From Sphingomonas anseongensis (GTDB lineage Bacteria > Pseudomonadota > Alphaproteobacteria > Sphingomonadales > Sphingomonadaceae), in the NCBI RefSeq assembly GCF_023516495.1, contig NZ_JAMGBC010000001.1:62001-126000 (forward strand): 64,000 bases of DNA, given 5' to 3'. Position 1 is the first letter of the stretch; each line of letters opens with the position of its first letter. The notes beneath the pieces were generated by a model. The model was not told the origin of the DNA. It did no database searches and saw nothing but the letters and a program-made list of their open reading frames with translations. Below are positions 1 to 7,870 of this stretch, piece by piece. Made by a program: the position numbers and the translations under genes.

Positions 1-982
1 GCACCTTCTGCTGCCTATAAGCGATCGTATCGACGGGCTTCTGCCACTCGCGCATGATGGTCACGTCGACGGTCGTCGGAACGGCAGGGTCGATGAATGT
101 GTCGAAGTCAGCCTTGCGCGAAAGATCGACGGTCCCGCGCGGCAGCTCGCCGCCGGCGGGTCCGACCTCCTTCCAGTCGCCGAAGGATTTCTTGATTTTC
201 GCTTCGATCAGCGCCGGATCGGCATCGCCGACGAAGACGAGCGTCGCGTTCTCCGGCCGGTAATAGCGGTGATAGAGCGCCCGAACGGTGTCCGCGGACG
301 CAGTCTTGATAACCTCCTCGGTCCCGATTGGAATCCGGTTGGGATACGGCGTCGAGGGAAGGTCGAAGCCAAGCACGTCGATAAGCTGGCGGAGCTGGAA
401 GCTGTCTCGCGCCCGCCTCTCGCCGAGCACGACTCCGCGCTCGCGCTCGACCGCCGCAGGGTCGAACTTCACTTCGCCGGCGACTTCGCGGAGCAGGAAA
501 AGGGCCGTGTCGACGTGCTCGTCATCGGTCCTGGGGACATCGAGCATGTACGTGGTGCTGTCGAAGCCGGTGACGGCGTTGGTGTCCGGGCCGAAGGCGA
601 GGCCCTGGCGCTCCAGGATCTTGATCATGTCCCCTTCCGGAACATGGGTGGTGCCGTTGAAGGCCATGTGCTCGATGAAGTGCGCGAGCCCCCGCTCGTT
701 CTCCTTCTCGCCGAGCGATCCGAACGCGAATTGCAGTCGCAGCGACGCGGCGCCCTTCGGCGTCGAGTTGCGCATGATCGCATATTTCATTCCGTTGGGC
801 AGAGTGCCGTAGCGGATCGCCGGGTCCGGGGTGACGTCGGTGAGCCGGACTCCCCATCCGTTGGTCTGCGTCTGCGCAGCGGCTGTCGCCGGCGCTGCGG
901 CGGAGGCGGGCGCCGGGGCAAATGCGAGCGAGATTGCGACGGCGATGCTGCTGGCGCACGAAAACAACGAACGATGAATCAC
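1..982 (-). CDS. M16 family zinc peptidase (insulinase/pitrilysin type), C-terminal part outside window
   Basis: The first 327 codons of a longer gene; it reads off the left edge without a stop. The GTG at 980-982 gives an N-terminus MIHRSLFSCASSIAVAISLA with a signal peptide likely cut after ..APASA (about residue 28), so the protein is periplasmic or outer-membrane associated. The inverted zinc motif HxxEH is visible as HFIEH at residues 101-105, followed by M-A-F-N-G-T, and the VEREREG-type segment with the third zinc ligand lies about 75 residues on. M16 enzymes of this layout degrade peptides in the envelope; full-length members run 400-950 residues and often contain a second, inactive M16 repeat, which cannot be seen here. 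No ATG start in frame is available, so GTG is the best start. Confidence 0.9.
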   Translation of the reverse strand, partial: MIHRSLFSCASSIAVAISLAFAPAPASAAAPATAAAQTQTNGWGVRLTDVTPDPAIRYGTLPNGMKYAIMRNSTPKGAASLRLQFAFGSLGEKENERGLAHFIEHMAFNGTTHVPEGDMIKILERQGLAFGPDTNAVTGFDSTTYMLDVPRTDDEHVDTALFLLREVAGEVKFDPAAVERERGVVLGERRARDSFQLRQLIDVLGFDLPSTPYPNRIPIGTEEVIKTASADTVRALYHRYYRPENATLVFVGDADPALIEAKIKKSFGDWKEVGPAGGELPRGTVDLSRKADFDTFIDPAVPTTVDVTIMREWQKPVDTIAYRQQKV

Positions 983-1112
983 GAAGAAGATTCCCCCGGA
1001 AGGCTGCGAATCGGCAAGCCTGGACCCTAGGGGAGAGGATCGGGCTTGCAACATGCCTGTTCGACAAGCCGCTGATTTTCTTTGACAAAGCCTCGTCTGC
1101 TAAAAGCTTGAG

Positions 1113-1144
1113 GAAAAGGAGCGCGGTGCGTGCGGCCGCGCTCC
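1113..1144 (-). terminator. intrinsic terminator of the two small genes upstream
   Basis: A perfect 9-bp inverted repeat (GGAGCGCGG at 1118-1126, CCGCGCTCC at 1136-1144) is followed on the minus strand by a TTTT run. It sits 11 bases after the stop of the 58-residue gene and ahead of the M16 peptidase, so it probably ends that small transcript. Confidence 0.65.
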
Positions 1145-1154
1145 TCACCTCCGT

Positions 1155-1331
1155 TCAGGCACGACGCCCTTTGCGCTTAAGCTCAAGCCAGGGAGCCTGG
1201 AACTCGATGCGGTTGAGCACCTCGAATGCGGTCAGGGCCGCCGTCCCGGTGCGGTGGAAGAGCCGAGCAAGCCCGGCGTTCAGCTGAGCGCGGCCGTCCT
1301 GGTAGGAGCGGTCGAAGATTTCGTCCATCAT
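1155..1331 (-). CDS. small hypothetical protein (58 aa)
   Basis: Unrecognised small protein beginning MMDEIFDRSYQDGRAQLNAG and ending in a basic tail (LKRKGRRA). An AAGGAG sequence lies nine bases before ATG 1331, which favours this start; a TTG at 1349 would overlap the stop of the upstream gene (TTGA) and add six residues. It is the second gene of a two-gene unit with the 65-residue gene, ending at a hairpin terminator. No membrane segment, signal peptide or metal motif is visible. Function unknown. Tight spacing, a good ribosome site and a terminator support it as a real gene. Confidence 0.6.
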   Translation of the reverse strand: MMDEIFDRSYQDGRAQLNAGLARLFHRTGTAALTAFEVLNRIEFQAPWLELKRKGRRA

Positions 1332-1345
1332 GGTCACCATCTCCT

Positions 1346-1543
1346 TCAAAGGGCCAGTGGAAGGTCGTCGATGCAGTCGTTGGCGGGCGCGGCCATCGCC
1401 TTTTCGACGGCCTCGAGCCGGCGCTGCGTGTCGAGCTTGCGCCAGGCGAGGAAGCGGACCGAGGGGCGGCCTGCGGCGACGATGGCGGCTTGATCGGCCG
1501 GGCCGTTCTCGACGAACAGCCGGCGGGCTAGGCTATAAGTCAT
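1346..1543 (-). CDS. small hypothetical protein (65 aa)
   Basis: Unrecognised 65-residue protein (MTYSLARRLFVENGPADQAA...). An AGGAGT ribosome site about ten bases upstream of ATG 1543 supports the start. The middle is charged and helical (RKLDTQRRLEAVEKAM), with no signal peptide or membrane segment. It is transcribed divergently from the LysR gene at 1697, with about 150 bases between them. That is the usual geometry of a LysR regulator and its target, so control by the LysR protein is plausible but inferred only from position. Confidence 0.6.
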   Translation of the reverse strand: MTYSLARRLFVENGPADQAAIVAAGRPSVRFLAWRKLDTQRRLEAVEKAMAAPANDCIDDLPLAL

Positions 1544-1696
1544 GTCGAGCTAACTCCTGTTGCTTCCGCCGGCGAAGAGGGGCTGGGGAGGGGAGGGAGT
1601 TTCTCCGCCGGCGGTGCAACAATATCTACGGGCACCAGTCTCGTTTCGCCAATCAAACGCTCGACACGGGCGATAAACTCAGCTTATGCAGCGGCC

Positions 1697-2644
1697 ATGC
1701 GCAAGCTGCCTCCGCTGACTGCCGTCCGCACCTTCGAGGCGGCTGCCCGGAACGAGAATTTCACCGCAGCCGCGGCGGAGCTTGGGATGACCCAGGCGGC
1801 AGTCTCCTACCAAGTAAAGGCGCTCGAGGAGCGGCTGGGCGCCCAACTCTTCACCCGCGAGCGCGGGCGGGTCCGGCTAACTCCGCTCGGCACCCGGCTC
1901 CTGCCTCCGTTGAGCCAAGCGTTCGACTCGATTGAAGCAGCCTTCGCCGCCCACCGCGCGGAGGATGAATCGCTGCTCACCATCACGACGACGGTCACCT
2001 TTGCCAACACCTGGCTCGCCTGGCGCCTCGGTGCCTTCCAGATGGAGCATCCGGATCTGGCGGTTCGGATGACTACCGGCAACGAGGTCATGGACCTTCG
2101 CTCGGGCGACGCCGACGTTGGAATCCGCGGCGGCACTGGCAATTGGGAGGGACTGGAGAGGCACCTCCTGGTCCAGTCGGAATTCACTCCGATGGCGAGT
2201 GCCGAATTCATCGCCAAGGCCGAAGCATCGCTCGGCCGGAAGATCGAGCCCAGGGACCTGTTCGACCTCAACCTCATCACTCCGGAGGACGACTGGTGGG
2301 CGCAATGGTTTTCCGACGCCGGCCTTGCCGCCGACGGCGTGGCGAAGAGGCGCGGAGTCCGTTTGGACAACCAGGCCAACGAGGGGCACGCGGCGATGGC
2401 CGGGCTAGGAATAGCCCTTCTCACGCCCTTCTTCTGGCAGAACGATATTGCCGAAGGCCGGCTGGTGATGCTCTTCGCCGACCGCATCTCGACGCGCGGC
2501 TGGGCTTATTGGCTGGTCTATCCACCCGAGCGGCGCATGGTGCCGAAGATCAAGCGATTTCGCGAATGGCTTCTTGCGGAGATCCCGGCGTCGGCGCGCC
2601 TCACGCAAGCCCAGCTGCAGCAGGCCGCGCTACCTGCGCAGTAA
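1697..2644 (+). CDS. LysR family transcriptional regulator (GcvA-like)
   Basis: A 315-residue regulator with the standard LysR plan: winged helix-turn-helix at about residues 5-64 (LPPLTAVRTFEAAARNENFT, then AELGMTQAAVSYQVKALEERLG) and a periplasmic-binding-protein-like effector domain from about residue 92. The N-terminal wording (L..L.aFeAAAR..SFt.AA.EL..TqaAvS.qI) resembles the GcvA subgroup that many proteobacteria use for glycine or amino-acid linked genes and beta-lactamase control. The effector is unknown. Its likely target is the divergent small-gene pair at 1155-1543, or itself. The neighbouring tRNA and FYDLN gene look unrelated. Confidence 0.9.
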   Translation: MRKLPPLTAVRTFEAAARNENFTAAAAELGMTQAAVSYQVKALEERLGAQLFTRERGRVRLTPLGTRLLPPLSQAFDSIEAAFAAHRAEDESLLTITTTVTFANTWLAWRLGAFQMEHPDLAVRMTTGNEVMDLRSGDADVGIRGGTGNWEGLERHLLVQSEFTPMASAEFIAKAEASLGRKIEPRDLFDLNLITPEDDWWAQWFSDAGLAADGVAKRRGVRLDNQANEGHAAMAGLGIALLTPFFWQNDIAEGRLVMLFADRISTRGWAYWLVYPPERRMVPKIKRFREWLLAEIPASARLTQAQLQQAALPAQ

Positions 2645-2686
2645 TGGCAAGCCTATGTGCTTGAAATCAGCGGTCTTTTCGAGGGG

Positions 2687-2762
2687 TGGTGGAGCCGAGG
2701 GGGATCGAACCCCTGACCTTCGCAATGCCATTGCGACGCTCTCCCAGCTGAGCTACGGCCCC
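2687..2762 (-). tRNA. tRNA-Ala (anticodon GGC)
   Basis: Read on the minus strand it gives a complete 76-base cloverleaf. The acceptor stem GGGGCCG pairs with CGGCTCC (one G-U), the D arm is GCTC..GAGC, and the anticodon stem TCGCA/TGCGA closes the loop ATGGCAT with anticodon GGC. The T arm is AGGGG-TTCGATC-CCCCT, the discriminator is A, and the CCA end is encoded. The anticodon reads GCC/GCU alanine codons. Confidence 0.97.
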
Positions 2763-2814
2763 GTTCCCAAGCGCCTTTAAGCGATGTTCTCAGCGGCGCA
2801 AACGGGAAATCTGA

Positions 2815-3129
2815 TCAGCTTTCCTCGTCTTCGCCGGCCTTCTTGACGCCCAGATCGTCGTCGTCGGTGGCAAGGTCGACTTCGTCGTCTGCGCTGGGCT
2901 CCTCATCCTCGTCGATGGCGAGCTCTTCGGCCTCGAGATCCTCGTCCTTCTTTTCCTTAGCCTCGGCCTGCGGCTCGAACGGCATCGGCTGCTTGGACTT
3001 CAGCACGGGCTCGGGGACCCATTCGGTGCCGCATTCGATGCAATGCACCGGGTCCTCGTTGCCGAGGTCGTAGAATCGGGTCGCGCACTTGGGGCAAGTC
3101 CGCTTGGTGCCCCACTCAGGTTTGACCAT
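2815..3129 (-). CDS. TIGR02300 family protein (FYDLN acid protein)
   Basis: A 104-residue protein of the alphaproteobacterial TIGR02300 family, recognised by the N-terminal zinc-ribbon-like block: WGTKRTCPKCATRFYDLGNE then CIECGTEW, i.e. CxxC...FYDLN-type...CxxC. The remaining two thirds is strongly acidic and low in complexity (ELAIDEDEEPSADDEVDLATDDDD). The first block probably binds zinc. The function of the family is unknown; it is found next to tRNA-Ala and cmk/aroA genes in many alphaproteobacteria, and here lies between tRNA-Ala and cmk. The start ATG 3129 fits the family, which begins MVKPEWGTKR. Confidence 0.93.
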   Translation of the reverse strand: MVKPEWGTKRTCPKCATRFYDLGNEDPVHCIECGTEWVPEPVLKSKQPMPFEPQAEAKEKKDEDLEAEELAIDEDEEPSADDEVDLATDDDDLGVKKAGEDEES

Positions 3130-3214
3130 CGGGTCCTAAGCTCCATTCAAAGGGTGTTCGGCGCCGGCTCGAAAGAGCCTTGGTCGCGTTCGGCGGGCGC
3201 CTTGCCATAGGCAT

Positions 3215-3919
3215 TTGGCGCTGTCAAAGCGCCGTCCCTTGAATAACCGTGTCGCATCGAACGAGCGCCTGCCGCGGCCGATCGTGATCGCGGTCGACGG
3301 CCCCGCCGCCAGCGGGAAGGGAACCATCGCACGAGCGATCGCAGCGCATTTCCAGTTGCCGCACATGGACACGGGCGCCTTGTATCGCGCCGCCGCCCTG
3401 AACCTGTGGCGCTGGGGCGGCGATCCCAACAGCGAGTTCGAGGCGGTGCGGGCGTGCGAGGACATTGGATCCAACCTGGAAGACCCCGAGCTTCGAAGCG
3501 AGCCGGTGTCGAGGATAGCGTCGAAGATTTCCGCCTATCCGGCTGTCCGCGAGGCCTTGCTCGAGCGCCAGAAAGCGTTTGCCGCGCAGCCGGGCGGGGC
3601 CGTCCTCGACGGTCGCGACATAGGAACCGTCATCGCTCCGGATGCAACTGCCAAGCTGTTCGTAACTGCCACCGAAGAAGTGCGTGCGCAGCGGCGGGTG
3701 CGCGAGCTCCTGGCGCGGGGAATGCCGGCGCATTTCGATGAGGTGTTGTGCGACCTGAAGGCCCGCGACGCGCGAGACACCAACCGCGATTCAGCGCCTC
3801 TCGCACAAGCCCCTGGCTCAATCGTCCTGGACACGAGCAATCTGTCGGTCGAGGAGGCCGTTGCCCAGGCAATTGCGCTCGTGCGGGCACGGCTGGAGCG
3901 GCTCGAAGAGCGTAACTGA
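3215..3919 (+). CDS. cmk: (d)CMP kinase (cytidylate kinase)
   Basis: Phosphorylates CMP and dCMP with ATP in pyrimidine nucleotide supply. The P-loop reads VDGPAASGKGTIARAIA, followed by the CMP-binding segment HMDTGALYRAAAL and the later VLDGRDIGTVIAPDA and RD..RD..R.. lid region (ARDARDTNRDSAPL), all typical of bacterial Cmk (about 210-230 residues). The start is unclear: TTG 3215 and TTG 3239 are both in frame, no ATG precedes the P-loop, and no good ribosome site is seen, so the mature protein may begin near residues 9-20. The gene diverges from the FYDLN gene. The usual neighbour rpsA is not present downstream. Confidence 0.93.
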   Translation: MALSKRRPLNNRVASNERLPRPIVIAVDGPAASGKGTIARAIAAHFQLPHMDTGALYRAAALNLWRWGGDPNSEFEAVRACEDIGSNLEDPELRSEPVSRIASKISAYPAVREALLERQKAFAAQPGGAVLDGRDIGTVIAPDATAKLFVTATEEVRAQRRVRELLARGMPAHFDEVLCDLKARDARDTNRDSAPLAQAPGSIVLDTSNLSVEEAVAQAIALVRARLERLEERN

Positions 3920-3987
3920 CGCTTCAGCCGTTGCTGGCGCGCGCCGGGTTGAGGACATTGAGAGGACGGTCAGCCGTTCTTCCGGCA

Positions 3988-4176
3988 ATGACGAACCCCG
4001 ATGACCAGATCTATGACGAAGCCAGCCGTGTTGATGCGGAAGAGGGCGTTGTCCGGCAGACGGGGCCTGACAATGTGGACGTCAGGCTGACTCCGGGTGC
4101 CGCGGAAGAAACCTCCGAACGGTTGCTGGAGGGCGCGATGAAGGCGCGCGGTCAGCGCTACTTCGACGACAACTAG
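3988..4176 (+). CDS. small conserved-looking hypothetical protein (62 aa)
   Basis: A 62-residue soluble acidic protein (MTNPDDQIYDEASRVDAEEG...), with the end AMKARGQRYFDDN. ATG 3988 is preferred over an in-frame ATG at 3931 because the latter would add a basic, unconserved-looking leader. The body looks helical, with no membrane segment or cysteine. Its stop overlaps by four bases the stop of the convergent gene at 4173-4367. Function unknown. Codon use resembles the neighbouring genes, so it is probably genuine. Confidence 0.6.
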   Translation: MTNPDDQIYDEASRVDAEEGVVRQTGPDNVDVRLTPGAAEETSERLLEGAMKARGQRYFDDN

Positions 4177-4367
4177 TCCGCGCGCTGTTCCGTCGTCCCG
4201 GAAGCGCTTCGCGCCACCAGACGGTTTCCCTGCCAAAGCTCGAAGGGAGCTGACGCCATTTTGGACGTAACGGCGGCAATTGCCCGCTCGTCGTCTTCCG
4301 CTTCAATCCAGTCGGCGGTGGAAAATCGCCCTGCACCATCCATTTCATACAAGCGGTACGCAGCCAC
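4173..4367 (-). CDS. small hypothetical protein (64 aa)
   Basis: A 64-residue protein starting at GTG 4367 (MAAYRLYEMDGAGRFSTADW...), with a GGGAG ribosome site about ten bases upstream. The pattern YRLY..DG.GRF..A.WIEA.DDE.A resembles a family of tiny sphingomonad proteins of unknown role. A tail-to-tail overlap with the preceding plus-strand gene suggests compact packing. No signal peptide or membrane helix. Function unknown. Confidence 0.65.
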   Translation of the reverse strand: MAAYRLYEMDGAGRFSTADWIEAEDDERAIAAVTSKMASAPFELWQGNRLVARSASGTTEQRAD

Positions 4368-4642
4368 TGCAGATCTCCCGAACTGCTAATGGGTTACCGT
4401 CCGATCGTGGCTCATCCAACTAACGATAGTTAGCGGGGCGACGCCCGAGTCGTTCACACGACATGGTAAACAGCCGGTAACGTTAACTATTAAAATCCCG
4501 TTATAGAACAGCTTCCTAACCGAAACCGCTTGCGCGTCGAGCCGATTCGCTGTTGGCCTGCGGACAACCACCAAAATGGTTGCATTCGCGTCATACCGGG
4601 AAAAGGGGCGCGCGGGGCTTGGCTTACAACGACGCAAAAGGG
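4368..4642 (+). promoter_or_regulatory. 275-bp intergenic region upstream of the repeat protein
   Basis: The longest gap in the window and locally AT-richer than its surroundings. It carries an inverted repeat CTAAC-gata-GTTAG at 4420-4433, and a distant inverted copy of its arm (ATAGTTA at 4426-4432, TAACTAT at 4484-4490). A palindromic TAACGTTA adjoins an AT-rich stretch (TTAACTATTAAAAT then TTATAGAAC) around 4478-4507 that could hold a promoter. An AAAAGGG ribosome site precedes the ATG at 4643. No open frame with coding character was found. Promoter and operator roles are inferred. Confidence 0.35.
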
Positions 4643-7600
4643 ATGGGCATGCGGGCCCGGCGCGGAGCTTTGTTCCTCTGCGCCTGCGCCGTTGCCGCGC
4701 TCGCGACCAATCCGGTGGTTGCTGCTCCTGTACCGCTGCCTCCGGGGGCGCCGCGCAGTTCGGCTCCAGTCTCATTGCCGTATTTGAATCAGCGGACCAC
4801 CGGCACCAATTCCGTGCCGACAATTGCTGACTCGCCGCGGGATTCCCCGGGCGCGCCCAACTCGGGTCCCGGAAACGGGCCGGTCGGCCCGCCGCCGGGC
4901 GCAGGAATGGGGCCCGCCGCGGGCGGTCCGGTCGTCGTCGACCAGGGAACGTTCGACGTCGCCGTCGATCCGGGAAATCAGGGGAAGCCAGACAAGTCCG
5001 AAACACCGGGACAACTGACGGGAAGCCTCCCGCCTGCCGCCCCTCCTGGCCAAGCGACGGACCCCGGCGAACTGCTGCTTTCGGGATCGACCACACCGCC
5101 AGTCGACCAGGTCAAGGTCGAAGATGGCGCGATCGTCATCACCTCGAGCGGCGGCGGGGCACCAGGTCCTCCGCCGGAATCCGCCAGCTCGAACGGCAAG
5201 CAGCCACCGCCCGACGCCGGGCCTCCGGCCGACGCAGGCCCGTCGTCTGACGTAGCACCTCCGGCTGGACCTCCCGCTGACCCCGGCCCACCAGCCGATG
5301 CAGGTCCGCCCGCCGATGCAGGTCCGCCAGCCGATGCAGGTCCGCCCGCCGATGCAGGTCCGCCGGCCGATGCAGGTCCGCCAGCCGATGCAGGGCCGCC
5401 GCCCGATACAGGTCCGCCCGCCGACGCTGGACCGCCCGAAGGTTCGGGACCTCCCGCCGACGCCGGACCGCCCGCCGATGCAGGGCCGCCCGAAGGTTCG
5501 GGACCTCCCGCCGACGCCGGACCGCCCGCCGATGCAGGGCCGCCTGAAGGTTCGGGGCCGCCGGCCGACGCAGGACCACCCGCCAACGCTGGACCTCCCG
5601 CCGACGCAGGACCGCCGGCCGACGCTGGACCTCCCGCCGACGCAGGACCGCCGGCCGACGCAGGGCCGCCAGCCGACGCAGGGCCGCCCGCAGACGCAGG
5701 GTCGCCAGCCGACGCCGGACCGCCGGAAGGTGCTGGACCTCCCGCCGACGCTGGACCGCCGGCCGACGCAGGGCCGCCCGCAGACGCCGGACCGCCGGAA
5801 GGTTCTGGACCTCCGACCGACGCTGGACCTCCGACCGACGCTGGACCTCCAGCCGACGCTGGACCTCCAGCCGACGCGGGGCCTCCCGCCGATGCGGGAC
5901 CGCCGGAAGGTGCTGGGCCTCCAGCAGATGCCGATCCACCGCCAGATCAAGGTCCACCGGCCGACGTGGGACCTCCGGGCGGGGTTCCCCCCGGCAACCC
6001 GTGCGCCACCGGCAACGGCAATCCGTGCAACGGCAACAACGGCAACAGCGGCGAGCAAGGCAATTCCGGGGGCGAAACGCCGCCTCCGCCTCCGCCGCCG
6101 CCTCCACCGGGCGACAGCGGCAACGGCCCCCCGACCGACCCCGGTAACGGTAATGGCAACGGACCGCCGTCCGATCCGGGCGCCGGCAATGGCAATGGTC
6201 CGCCCGGCGGCGTGCCACCCGGCAATCCGTGCGCCACCGGCAACGGTAATCCCTGCAACGGCAACAACGGCAACGGCGGTGATCAGGGGAACGCTAACCC
6301 GACGCCGACACCGACACCGACGCCGACACCAACACCGACGCCGACACCAACGCCGACACCGACGCCGACGCCCACGCCCACGCCAACTCCGACGCCGACG
6401 CCGACACCGACGCCGACGCCCACTCCGACACCGACGCCCACTCCGACGCCGACACCGACACCGACGCCAACTCCGACGCCAACTCCGACGCCCACTCCGA
6501 CGCCGACACCCACTCCGACTCCGACGCCGACGCCGACTCCGACGCCGACGCCGACGCCGACACCCACGCCAACCCCGACGCCGACGCCGACACCGACGCC
6601 CACGCCGACGCCGACGCCCACACCAACTCCGACGCCGACGCCGACACCGACGCCGACGCCGACTCCGACGCCCACGCCGACGCCGACGCCCACACCGACG
6701 CCGACGCCCACACCAACTCCGACGCCGACGCCGACACCGACGCCGACGCCGACGCCGACACCGACACCGACGCCGACGCCCACACCGACGCCGACGCCCA
6801 CACCAACTCCGACGCCGACGCCGACACCGACTCCAACGCCGACGCCGACTCCGACGCCGACACCGACGCCAACCCCGACTCCGACGCCGACGCCGACACC
6901 GACGCCGACGCCGACGCCGACACCGACGCCGACGCCCACACCGACGCCGACGCCCACACCAACTCCGACGCCGACGCCGACACCGACTCCAACGCCGACG
7001 CCGACGCCCACGCCGACACCGACGCCAACCCCGACGCCGACGCCGACGCCCACACCGACGCCGACGCCCACACCGACGCCGACGCCGACGCCCACACCAA
7101 CTCCGACGCCGACGCCCACACCAACTCCGACGCCGACGCCGACGCCCACACCGACGCCGACGCCGACGCCCACACCAACTCCGACGCCGACGCCGACACC
7201 GACTCCAACGCCGACGCCGACGCCGACGCCCACGCCGACGCCGACGCCGACCCCCACTCCGACGTCGACAGGGACCCCGACACCGACGCCAACTCCGACG
7301 CCCACGCCAACTCCGACGCCGACGCCGACCCCGGCACCCACTCCGACTCCGACGCCCACGCCGACGCCGACTCCAACGCCGACGCCGACACCGACACCGA
7401 CACCCACTCCGACGCCGACACCAACGCCGACGCCCACGCCGACTCCGACTCCGACGCCGACGCCGACGCCCACGCCAACGCCCACTCCGACGCCAACGCC
7501 GACGCCGACGCCGACGCCGACACCGACGCCGACCCCGACTCCGACGCCCACTCCGACGCCAACGCCGACCCCGACCCCGACTCCGACGCCGACGCCGACG

Positions 7601-7804
7601 CCACCAGGGCTGTCGTTCCGCGACGAGGTGATCCCGTGGCTCGGCAGCGGGAGCGATGAGGATGATCAGGACGAGGATGACGAGGGCATCGACGAGTCAG
7701 CGCTTCTCGGCGACGACGGGATCATCATAGACACCGGAGTCACCAGCGGGTCCGACCCGACGGCATGGGACCCGATCGGGATCGACCGAAGACCCGATCG
7801 CTGA
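4643..7804 (+). CDS. secreted Pro/Thr- and PPADAG-repeat protein with acidic C-terminus
   Basis: A 1053-residue secreted low-complexity protein that I cannot place in a named family. ATG 4643 (AAAAGGG just upstream) gives a signal peptide [20 protein letters not shown].. likely cut near residue 28; an upstream in-frame ATG at 4553 would spoil it. Order of parts: Pro/Gly-rich leader to about residue 187; PPADAG-type array at 188-443; a 29-residue cysteine module present twice (446-474 and 522-550); 217 Pro-Thr dipeptides at 553-986; and a 67-residue acidic tail ([13 protein letters not shown]). No LPXTG, PEP-CTERM or beta-barrel domain is seen. Pro-Thr and Pro-Ala arrays form stiff extended rods and are often O-glycosylated, so a surface spacer or adhesin-like role is an inference. 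It stands alone, ahead of parC. Confidence 0.85.
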   Translation: MGMRARRGALFLCACAVAALATNPVVAAPVPLPPGAPRSSAPVSLPYLNQRTTGTNSVPTIADSPRDSPGAPNSGPGNGPVGPPPGAGMGPAAGGPVVVDQGTFDVAVDPGNQGKPDKSETPGQLTGSLPPAAPPGQATDPGELLLSGSTTPPVDQVKVEDGAIVITSSGGGAPGPPPESASSNGKQPPPDAGPPADAGPSSDVAPPAGPPADPGPPADAGPPADAGPPADAGPPADAGPPADAGPPADAGPPPDTGPPADAGPPEGSGPPADAGPPADAGPPEGSGPPADAGPPADAGPPEGSGPPADAGPPANAGPPADAGPPADAGPPADAGPPADAGPPADAGPPADAGSPADAGPPEGAGPPADAGPPADAGPPADAGPPEGSGPPTDAGPPTDAGPPADAGPPADAGPPADAGPPEGAGPPADADPPPDQGPPADVGPPGGVPPGNPCATGNGNPCNGNNGNSGEQGNSGGETPPPPPPPPPPGDSGNGPPTDPGNGNGNGPPSDPGAGNGNGPPGGVPPGNPCATGNGNPCNGNNGNGGDQGNANPTPTPTPTPTPTPTPTPTPTPTPTPTPTPTPTPTPTPTPTPTPTPTPTPTPTPTPTPTPTPTPTPTPTPTPTPTPTPTPTPTPTPTPTPTPTPTPTPTPTPTPTPTPTPTPTPTPTPTPTPTPTPTPTPTPTPTPTPTPTPTPTPTPTPTPTPTPTPTPTPTPTPTPTPTPTPTPTPTPTPTPTPTPTPTPTPTPTPTPTPTPTPTPTPTPTPTPTPTPTPTPTPTPTPTPTPTPTPTPTPTPTPTPTPTPTPTPTPTPTPTPTPTPTPTPTPTPTPTPTPTPTPTPTPTPTPTPTPTPTPTPTPTPTPTPTPTPTPTPTPTSTGTPTPTPTPTPTPTPTPTPTPAPTPTPTPTPTPTPTPTPTPTPTPTPTPTPTPTPTPTPTPTPTPTPTPTPTPTPTPTPTPTPTPTPTPTPTPTPTPTPTPTPTPTPTPTPPGLSFRDEVIPWLGSGSDEDDQDEDDEGIDESALLGDDGIIIDTGVTSGSDPTAWDPIGIDRRPDR
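5204..5971 (+). repeat. 18-bp tandem array encoding PPADAG-type hexapeptides
   Basis: About 43 head-to-tail hexapeptide units of the form PPADAG with variants [24 protein letters not shown] and PPANAG. A higher-order block ([18 protein letters not shown]) repeats near 5430-5580. Synonymous differences between copies show the array is not freshly duplicated throughout. Confidence 0.95.
5978..6064 (+). repeat. cysteine module, copy 1
   Basis: Encodes 29 residues [20 protein letters not shown].. ; the second copy at 6206-6292 has the same length and differs mainly in the last residues (NSGEQGN against NGGDQGN) and in synonymous bases. Each copy carries two cysteines spaced eight apart. Confidence 0.93.
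6206..6292 (+). repeat. cysteine module, copy 2
   Basis: Direct repeat of 5978-6064, placed immediately before the Pro-Thr tract. The four cysteines of the two modules are the only ones in the mature protein, so disulphide pairing within or between chains is possible. Confidence 0.93.
6299..7600 (+). repeat. 1302-bp hexanucleotide tract encoding 217 Pro-Thr dipeptides
   Basis: Continuous CCN-ACN hexamers. All four threonine third bases occur and several proline ones, while codon positions 1 and 2 are essentially invariant. The only residue changes are one Ser and one Gly (for Pro) near 7264-7275 and one Ala (for Thr) near 7333. The plus strand is extremely C-rich and T appears almost only as a wobble base. 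Long fake reading frames (Gly-Val, Arg-rich, Ser-rich) on other frames are by-products. Confidence 0.97.
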
Positions 7805-7870
7805 CGCTCGGCGTCACCGCAATCGGCAAACAATGTGGCAAGCGTCCGCCCGCCTTGCTAGCGAGCGGCA

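Noticed and set aside
522-1148. Minus-strand frame of 208 residues overlapping the M16 gene
   Set aside because: Arg/His-rich out-of-frame product; the M16 frame carries signal peptide and HxxEH.
2687-2762. Mobile-element integration site at tRNA-Ala
   Set aside because: No integrase, no direct repeat of the tRNA 3' end nearby, and flanking genes are core.
6283-7551. Long minus-strand reading frames of Gly-Val and Ser/Ala repeats across the Pro-Thr tract
   Set aside because: They are the mirror of the hexamer tract in other frames; no ribosome site, signal peptide or non-repeat domain supports them.
6299-7600. CRISPR or microsatellite array
   Set aside because: Units are 6 bases without spacers and keep a single coding frame.
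5298-7631. Arg/Pro-rich frame in +1 over the same tract
   Set aside because: By-product of the C-rich hexamers; the true frame alone has a signal peptide and a defined C-terminal domain.
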